64,000 bases of DNA from NCBI RefSeq assembly GCF_016745275.1, contig NZ_JADOEP010000004.1, forward strand, positions 156,390 to 220,389, read 5' to 3'. The translations under genes were made by a program, and so were the position numbers. The notes under the pieces are model-generated. The model searched no databases. It worked only from the letters and a program-made list of their open reading frames with translations, and was not told the origin of the DNA. This DNA is from Enterococcus sp. BWB1-3. Its GTDB lineage: Bacteria > Bacillota > Bacilli > Lactobacillales > Enterococcaceae. Position 1 is the first letter of the stretch. The number at the start of each line of letters is the position of its first letter. Of the stretch, positions 58,784-64,000 are shown in pieces.

Positions 58784-59995
58784 ATGACAGAAGATAATCT
58801 AGTAGAAAACAGCAATGAAACAATGGAAGACGCAATGAATAGCGTTCAGGAAGTTAACGTGGGGGATATCGTTAAAGGCGAGGTTCTTGCAATTGAAGAC
58901 AAACAGGTAATTGTCGGAATTGAGGGAGCGGGTGTTGAAGGTGTTGTACCTGCGAAAGAACTTTCTACTTCTCAGGTAGAGGATATCAATGATTTAGTAA
59001 AAGTACATGATATTCTGGACTTGGTTGTTATTACTTCAATTGGCAAAGATAAAGAGAACGGCAGTTATCTATTGTCTAAGCGCCGTTTAGATGCAAAAAA
59101 AGTTTGGGAAGAGATCGAAACAGATTTCCAGGCAGGCAAAATTATTGAAGCACCGATTACAAACGTTGTAAAAGGGGGCTTGGTTGTTGATGTTGGGGTA
59201 CGAGGATTCGTACCGGCTTCAATGGTCGAAGATCATTTTGTCGATGATTTTTCTGAATATAAAGGAAAAACAATGAGATTCAAAATTATTGAAATTGAAC
59301 CTTCTGAGAATCGGTTGATTCTATCTCATAAAGCTGTAGTTGAAGCAGAGAAGGAAGAACACAAAAAAGAAATTCTTGCTGATCTGCATGACGGAGATGT
59401 TGTAGACGGGAAAATTGCAAGATTAACTGATTTTGGTGCATTTGTTGATTTAGGCGGAATTGACGGTCTGGTTCACGTTTCAGAAATCGCTCATCATCAT
59501 GTTGATAAACCAAGCGATGTACTGAATGTAGGAGACGAAGTGAAAGTTAAAATTCTTTCAATCACTCCTGATGAAGAACGTATTTCATTATCCATCAAAG
59601 AAACGCTGCCTGGACCTTGGACAGATATTGAAGAAAAAGCTCCTGTGGGTGCTGTTCTTGATGGAATTGTAAAACGTTTGACAAGCTTTGGCGGATTTGT
59701 TGAAGTATTCCCAGGTGTGGAAGGACTTGTTCATATTTCTCAAATTTCTCACAAACACATTGCAACACCACATGAAGTTTTACATGAAGGTGACGAAATT
59801 AAAGTGAAGGTGCTCGATGTAAATGAAGAGGAGCATCGTATAGCTTTGAGTATTAAAGCATTAGAAGCGAAACCTGAAATGCAGGAAGAGCCTAAAGAAG
59901 TACAGGAATATGAATTACCTGAAGAAAATACTGGCTTCACCATGGGAGATATACTTGGTGATCAATTAAAAGCTCAGGAGACAGAGGACGAGTAA
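58784..59995 (+). CDS. rpsA: 30S ribosomal protein S1
   Basis: A 403-residue protein with four S1 domains, the short Firmicutes form, preceded by an acidic N-terminus. Repeated GxxVxGxVxxLxxFGAFV-type motifs are visible (e.g. [16 protein letters not shown]). It aids mRNA binding in a subset of messages. AGGAGG lies before the ATG; terminator at 60005-60046. Confidence 0.94.
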   Translation: MTEDNLVENSNETMEDAMNSVQEVNVGDIVKGEVLAIEDKQVIVGIEGAGVEGVVPAKELSTSQVEDINDLVKVHDILDLVVITSIGKDKENGSYLLSKRRLDAKKVWEEIETDFQAGKIIEAPITNVVKGGLVVDVGVRGFVPASMVEDHFVDDFSEYKGKTMRFKIIEIEPSENRLILSHKAVVEAEKEEHKKEILADLHDGDVVDGKIARLTDFGAFVDLGGIDGLVHVSEIAHHHVDKPSDVLNVGDEVKVKILSITPDEERISLSIKETLPGPWTDIEEKAPVGAVLDGIVKRLTSFGGFVEVFPGVEGLVHISQISHKHIATPHEVLHEGDEIKVKVLDVNEEEHRIALSIKALEAKPEMQEEPKEVQEYELPEENTGFTMGDILGDQLKAQETEDE

Positions 59996-60004
59996 TAGTG
60001 AAAT

Positions 60005-60046
60005 AAAAGCTGCAGGAAACCCGATTGGTTTTCTGCAGCTTTTTTG
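60005..60046 (+). terminator. rpsA terminator
   Basis: AAAAGCTGCAG-AAACC pairs with GGTTT-CTGCAGCTTTT, then T residues. Confidence 0.95.
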
Positions 60047-60050
60047 TTAG

Positions 60051-60497
60051 TCAACTATCAAAATTGGATTTGGATGATTTTTGATAAAAAGTCAAAATTG
60101 AGCCATCCACTGTAGTTAATTCCACGTAATTTATTCCATCATCAGTACGTTTGATTACACAAGGCGTATTGTTAGAGGCTTTATTTACAAATGCAACTAG
60201 TTTATCTAATTTTATCGTAGGAATAATAGAGACAAGTTCTTTTCTTGGCTCTCCTTTAAATATATGGATTTTCACCGATTTTTGTGACCTATCGTAAAAA
60301 TACTGGAAGGGAATCGTATAGGCTAAACCGTAAGCAGCTAAACCAGATGCATCTCTTTTTTCCACTTTTGTCAGCCAGCCGAGAAATGTATCAAACCAAT
60401 GTAATGTCTTTTCTATATCAGAAGAATAATAGACCGCCTCTATACCTAGAGAAAGAGGACCTACTGGCATGGTTGAATTTTCATCATTATTATACAT
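60051..60497 (-). CDS. VOC-like (glyoxalase-fold) protein, hypothetical
   Basis: A 148-residue protein. The segment SLGIEAVYYSSDIEKTLHWFDTF resembles the start of vicinal-oxygen-chelate domains, and the C-terminus ends in GSILTFYQK. The fold is only suggested. ATG at 60497 has AAGGGGG about 9 nt upstream; the longer frame to 60569 lacks support. Monocistronic, with an AT-rich flank. Confidence 0.65.
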   Translation of the reverse strand: MYNNDENSTMPVGPLSLGIEAVYYSSDIEKTLHWFDTFLGWLTKVEKRDASGLAAYGLAYTIPFQYFYDRSQKSVKIHIFKGEPRKELVSIIPTIKLDKLVAFVNKASNNTPCVIKRTDDGINYVELTTVDGSILTFYQKSSKSNFDS

Positions 60498-60569
60498 ACA
60501 AAACGCCCCCTTACTTAAAGTTTCTTTTATACTATCATTATAAGTAAAAAGCAACCTGTTTTCAAACAA

Positions 60570-61067
60570 GTAGAAAAAACTGACTTTTTTTTAAAACTGA
60601 TTAGAAGTATTATTGATTAAGGATTTATTTTAAAAATACGATAAATTAATCAAATTAGTAAAATAAATTTTTGGAAATTGGTAAAAAGTATATATGAAAA
60701 TATGTAAAATGAAAACAAACTAAAGATATTCATAGCATTCAATTAGAATGTTTTCGCATTCAAAAGAATGTGCAGTAAAAAAATAAGCTGGTGGTGAAAT
60801 TAGCCTTCCTTTATAGCATGTCTGTGGCATCATCGATGAAATAGATAGAGATATTTGCTTTCTTTCAGAAATGGCATCAGGAATATTAATTTTAAGCTTT
60901 TTCCATTGGAAAAAGCTGTAACTTACTTACTAAAAAACTTTTGAGGATTTTTTTGATCATAAATATATAAGTGTATTCTATACCAGAAGAAATATAAAAA
61001 AAATTCTTGCATTTATTGACGATTATAATCTTTCAATCCATAATCTGACATGTTCTTTGAGTTTTTC
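60570..61067. other. AT-rich intergenic region
   Basis: About 500 nt with no credible ORF. Only a small hairpin, GAATG-TTTTCG-CATTC (about 60746-60761), and A/T tracts are seen. It contains upstream sequence of the der promoter and the minus-strand promoter of the gene at 60497. Confidence 0.5.
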
Positions 61068-61097
61068 TTGCATAATCATTGAATTATGAGGTAAACT
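61068..61097 (+). promoter_or_regulatory. der promoter
   Basis: TTGCAT (61068-61073), 18-nt spacer, TAAACT (61092-61097). Confidence 0.6.
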
Positions 61098-61133
61098 AGA
61101 CAAGATTGAAAACTGTCAAGGAGGTAGTTTTAT

Positions 61134-62444
61134 ATGGCAAATCCTACAATAGCAATTGTTGGTCGACCTAATGTCGGCAAATCGACAATTTTTAACCGTA
61201 TAGCTGGTGAACGTATCTCAATTGTAGAAGATACTCCAGGAGTGACAAGAGATAGAATTTATGCAAAAGGTGAATGGCTTGGCCGTGAATTCAGCATTAT
61301 TGATACTGGTGGAATTGATTTAGGTGATGAGCCTTTCATGGAGCAGATTAAGCATCAGGCTGAGATTGCGATCGATGAAGCAGACGTTATCATTTTAGTC
61401 GTCAGTGGTCGTGAGAGTGTCACAGATGCAGATGAAATGGTGGCAAAGATATTATATAGAAGCAATAAGCCGGTTATTTTAGCTGTTAATAAAGTTGACA
61501 ACCCTGAAATGCGGGCAGAAATTTATGAGTTTTACGCTTTAGGACTTGGGGAACCGTTTCCTGTATCAGGCAGCCATGGCTTGGGAATCGGAGATGTTTT
61601 AGATGAAGCAGTGAAGCATTTCTCTACGGAAACGGAAGAAGAGGAAGAAGGGCTGATCAAATTCAGTTTGATTGGACGTCCAAATGTTGGAAAGTCTTCT
61701 TTAATCAATGCAATTTTAGGTGAAGATCGAGTAATAGTTTCAGAGATAGAAGGAACAACTCGAGATGCAATTGATACGTATTTTGAATCAGAAGATGGTC
61801 AGAAATTTTTAATGATCGACACAGCAGGTATGCGTAAACGCGGCAAAGTGTATGAGACAACTGAAAAATACAGTGTGATGCGGGCAATGCGGGCAATTGA
61901 ACGGTCAGATATTGTTTTAATGGTTCTGAATGCCGAAGAAGGAATTAGAGAACAGGATAAAAAAGTTGCAGGCTATGCACATGAGGCTGGTCGCGGCATT
62001 GTGATTGTTGTCAACAAATGGGATACGGTTAAGAAAGAAACAAATACGATGCGTGAATTCGAAGAAGAAATTCGTGACGAGTTCCAATATCTTGATTACG
62101 CACCGATTATTTTTGTCTCAGCACTTACAAAACAACGGCTAAACAAATTGCCGGAGCTGATTGAAACAGTCAGTATGAATCAAAATCTGAGGATTCCATC
62201 AGCTTTACTGAATGATGTGATCATGGATGCGATAGCAATTAATCCAACACCAACAGACAAAGGCAAAAGATTGAAGATTTTTTATGCGACTCAGGTTGCG
62301 GTTAAACCGCCGACTTTTGTTATTTTTGTAAACGAAGAAGAACTGATGCATTTTTCATATGCTCGTTTTTTAGAGAATCAAATTCGAAATGCGTTCACTT
62401 TTGAAGGAACACCGATTAAAATTATCCCAAGAAGGCGAAAATAG
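61134..62444 (+). CDS. der: GTPase Der (EngA)
   Basis: A 436-residue ribosome-assembly GTPase with two tandem G domains, each with a P-loop (GRPNVGKST at residues 8-16 and GRPNVGKSS near 182-190), plus a C-terminal KH-like domain. It acts in 50S maturation. GGAGG precedes the ATG. hup follows after a terminator. Confidence 0.97.
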   Translation: MANPTIAIVGRPNVGKSTIFNRIAGERISIVEDTPGVTRDRIYAKGEWLGREFSIIDTGGIDLGDEPFMEQIKHQAEIAIDEADVIILVVSGRESVTDADEMVAKILYRSNKPVILAVNKVDNPEMRAEIYEFYALGLGEPFPVSGSHGLGIGDVLDEAVKHFSTETEEEEEGLIKFSLIGRPNVGKSSLINAILGEDRVIVSEIEGTTRDAIDTYFESEDGQKFLMIDTAGMRKRGKVYETTEKYSVMRAMRAIERSDIVLMVLNAEEGIREQDKKVAGYAHEAGRGIVIVVNKWDTVKKETNTMREFEEEIRDEFQYLDYAPIIFVSALTKQRLNKLPELIETVSMNQNLRIPSALLNDVIMDAIAINPTPTDKGKRLKIFYATQVAVKPPTFVIFVNEEELMHFSYARFLENQIRNAFTFEGTPIKIIPRRRK

Positions 62445-62461
62445 TGCATTTTACCATAATG

Positions 62462-62502
62462 TCATCAAATGTTCAAACATATTGGAATATTTGATGATTT
62501 TT
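62462..62502 (+). terminator. der terminator
   Basis: TCATCAAAT pairs with ATTTGATGA, then TTTTT. Confidence 0.75.
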
Positions 62503-62681
62503 CAAAAAAAACTATTTAAATAGCGTTAAATCCCTTGCTATTACTAGTTTCCTATGATATCTTGTTAACAGAATATTGATCCGATTCAATATTTATATTT
62601 TGTCTTTGGACCACTCAAAGTCAAAATACATTTGATGTCTATTTTAGATATCCTATCCTTATGGAGGAGGTGAAATAATCC

Positions 62682-62957
62682 ATGGCAAACAAAGCAGAAT
62701 TAATCGAAAATGTTGCATCTTCAACTGGCTTAACAAAAAAAGACGCAACCGCAGCGGTAGATGCTGTATTTTCAACAATCCAAGAAACTCTTGCTAAAGG
62801 TGAGAAAGTTCAATTAATCGGTTTTGGTAACTTTGAAGTCCGCGAACGTGCTGCACGTAAAGGACGCAACCCACAAACTGGTAAAGAAATCCAAATCGCT
62901 GCAAGTAAAGTACCTGCGTTCAAACCAGGTAAAGCGTTGAAAGATGCTGTTAAATAG
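62682..62957 (+). CDS. hup: DNA-binding protein HU
   Basis: A 91-residue histone-like nucleoid protein that bends DNA. The [20 protein letters not shown] arm region is typical. GGAGGAGG precedes the ATG; a long AT-rich upstream region and a strong terminator flank it. Confidence 0.97.
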   Translation: MANKAELIENVASSTGLTKKDATAAVDAVFSTIQETLAKGEKVQLIGFGNFEVRERAARKGRNPQTGKEIQIAASKVPAFKPGKALKDAVK

Positions 62958-62968
62958 AGCAGTTCGGG

Positions 62969-62998
62969 GAACCCTTGATTTTCAAGGGTTCTTTATTT
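62969..62998 (+). terminator. hup terminator
   Basis: GAACCCTTGA pairs with TCAAGGGTTC across TTT, then a T-rich tail. Confidence 0.85.
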
Positions 62999-63090
62999 AT
63001 TTCCGGGGAAAGTCAGTATCTGAACAAAATGATTAGAAAAACAGGCTCATTGTCAACTAGTGTTGGTGAAAGAAATACAAGAGAATAAAG

Positions 63091-63132
63091 CCAAGCAGTT
63101 AGGTGGGCACCTACCTAGCTGCTTGTTTTTCA
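63091..63132. terminator. terminator-like hairpin inside the IS end
   Basis: AAGCAGTTAGGT pairs with ACCTAGCTGCTT, around GGGC and ACCT segments, followed by GTTTTTC on the plus strand. Confidence 0.6.
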
Positions 63133-63145
63133 TGCATGGATTCTG

Positions 63146-64000
63146 TTAATGAGGGTTCTTTTTAACTTCTTTGAAATACGTTCCTCTATAAAGGAAAATC
63201 CTTTCTCTAAAATTATTGAAATTACGAAAGCCATAAGATATCCGCTTCAATACTTTACTATGATTATTTAAGCATTCCAACGGTCCATTAGAATAAGGCA
63301 CACGCAGGGCTCGTTTGATCTCCTGTTTGTACTTTCTAAAGGTAGTCAGGGGGGTGTGATAGACTTCCGGAAGGTCCTTCTTGTTCTTCCTTAGCAACTG
63401 GCAAAAGAGAGCAACATCCCGATGCTTAATGGTAGATAAGAAGGATTGATACAGCTGATAACTTGCATTCAGCTCTTCATCATACCCAAGCAGGCGATCG
63501 ACAAGCTCTGATTCTGTCAGATAGGCTCTGAATGAAGGATGCCATCTTGACTTCGTATAATCGAGAGACCATGCATTTTTTTGAAGAAGTCTCCAATACC
63601 GCTTCAGCTGTTTATATTGGAACTGATCCGGGCGAAACTGTTTCATACGCTGTATTCTGTGTTTTAAAAAAGTCCGAGCAATATGCTGGGCAATATGAAA
63701 ACGGTCAGCGACAATATGGGCATGAGGAAAACACTCCTTTACAAGCGTTCGATAAGGTGTATAGAAATCTGTGACAACTAAGCGAACCTTCGCTCTTTCC
63801 TCTATGGAATACCGAGAAAAATAGGTTCGTAGAGAAGAGAGTTGCCGATTGGGGGCAATATCCAGCAGTTGGTGTGACTGACCATCCATCATGACAAAAC
63901 TCATGGCAGCAGAAACGTTTTTGACGGATTTAAATTCGTCAAAACAAAGGACTTCAGGCAGAGAACGGGTTGGACAAACGGCCGGAGAACGAAAGCTGTG
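63146..64000 (-). CDS. ISL3-family transposase (5' end outside the window)
   Basis: The last 284 residues of a DDE transposase. The acidic residues are in CFDEFKS, VVTDFYTPY and GPLECLNNHSKVLKR. The C-terminus ISYGFRNFNNFRERI is typical of ISL3. The frame is open through the end of the window, so the start is missing. An internal ATG at 63904 is probably not the start. Intact as far as can be seen. Confidence 0.9.
   Translation of the reverse strand, partial: HSFRSPAVCPTRSLPEVLCFDEFKSVKNVSAAMSFVMMDGQSHQLLDIAPNRQLSSLRTYFSRYSIEERAKVRLVVTDFYTPYRTLVKECFPHAHIVADRFHIAQHIARTFLKHRIQRMKQFRPDQFQYKQLKRYWRLLQKNAWSLDYTKSRWHPSFRAYLTESELVDRLLGYDEELNASYQLYQSFLSTIKHRDVALFCQLLRKNKKDLPEVYHTPLTTFRKYKQEIKRALRVPYSNGPLECLNNHSKVLKRISYGFRNFNNFRERIFLYRGTYFKEVKKNPH

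Larger units (their letters stand above)
63044..64000 (-). mobile_element. ISL3-family insertion sequence, right end in window
   Basis: The terminus probably begins at GGCTCATTGTCAACTAG (63044), which resembles ISL3-type terminal repeats. The transposase runs leftward in frame to the window edge. The other end is outside the window, so the target duplication cannot be checked. Confidence 0.75.

Overview
The window is chromosomal DNA from a low-GC Gram-positive bacterium of the Lactobacillales, most likely Enterococcaceae. The evidence is the gene order: a PyrR-controlled pyrR-pyrP-pyrB-pyrC-carA-carB-pyrK-pyrD-pyrF-pyrE operon, and the run xerD-ribT-scpA-scpB-rluB-ribU-ferredoxin-ypbB-like-recQ-LysM-cmk-rpsA-der-hup. 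AT-rich codon use, strong AGGAGG-type ribosome sites, frequent TTG/GTG starts and many U-tailed hairpin terminators agree with this. The species cannot be named from the sequence alone.

Layout. 1-5.5 kb: a tiny membrane ORF, a cold-shock protein (minus strand), formate-tetrahydrofolate ligase, a promoter-driven structured non-coding stretch (about 2.5-2.9 kb), a small membrane protein, a CBS-domain protein with a HEPN-like motif, lspA and rluD. 5.5-17.5 kb: the whole de novo UMP operon behind a PyrR attenuator. 17.5-18.7 kb: a gene-poor stretch rich in hairpins. 18.7-20.3 kb: alpha-carbonic anhydrase and a LysR regulator. 20.4-24.3 kb: four small helical/WXG-like proteins, a lipoprotein and a GHSKG lipase, which together look like a type VII secretion lipase effector, partner and immunity module. 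24.4-26.8 kb: two aminotransferases. 27-32 kb: an orphan PstS with candidate PHO boxes, then a decayed mobile element bounded by 35-bp direct repeats and carrying a lipoprotein, a secreted cysteine peptidase and a broken serine recombinase, then a DUF1963 gene. 32.2-35.1 kb: phoR and phoP (minus strand), with a 112-bp sequence repeated three times upstream of phoP.

35.3-44.9 kb: DUF523, NUDIX, ylxM-ffh, tag, an antiporter remnant, an FMN reductase, a GNAT protein, rpsP-khpA, a UPF0340 protein, a DUF1576 membrane protein and a TetR regulator. 45-49 kb: lipoprotein cyclophilin, MupG-like protein, an unlisted 56-residue ORF and a membrane-anchored alpha/beta hydrolase. 49.1-63 kb: the conserved xerD-to-hup housekeeping block, including an FMN riboswitch before ribU and a hydrolase pseudogene. 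63-64 kb: the end of an ISL3-type insertion sequence whose transposase runs off the window.

How the parts work together. Pyrimidine synthesis is complete from bicarbonate and glutamine to UMP, with uracil import (PyrP) and feedback through PyrR. PhoPR and PstS probably form a phosphate-response pair although they are separated by an element insertion. YlxM-Ffh, LspA and several lipoproteins belong to the secretion and lipoprotein pathway. XerD, ScpA and ScpB serve chromosome segregation. The most unusual regions are the T7SS-like lipase module, the triplicated phoP leader, the decayed element with its direct repeats, and the structured RNA candidate after fhs.
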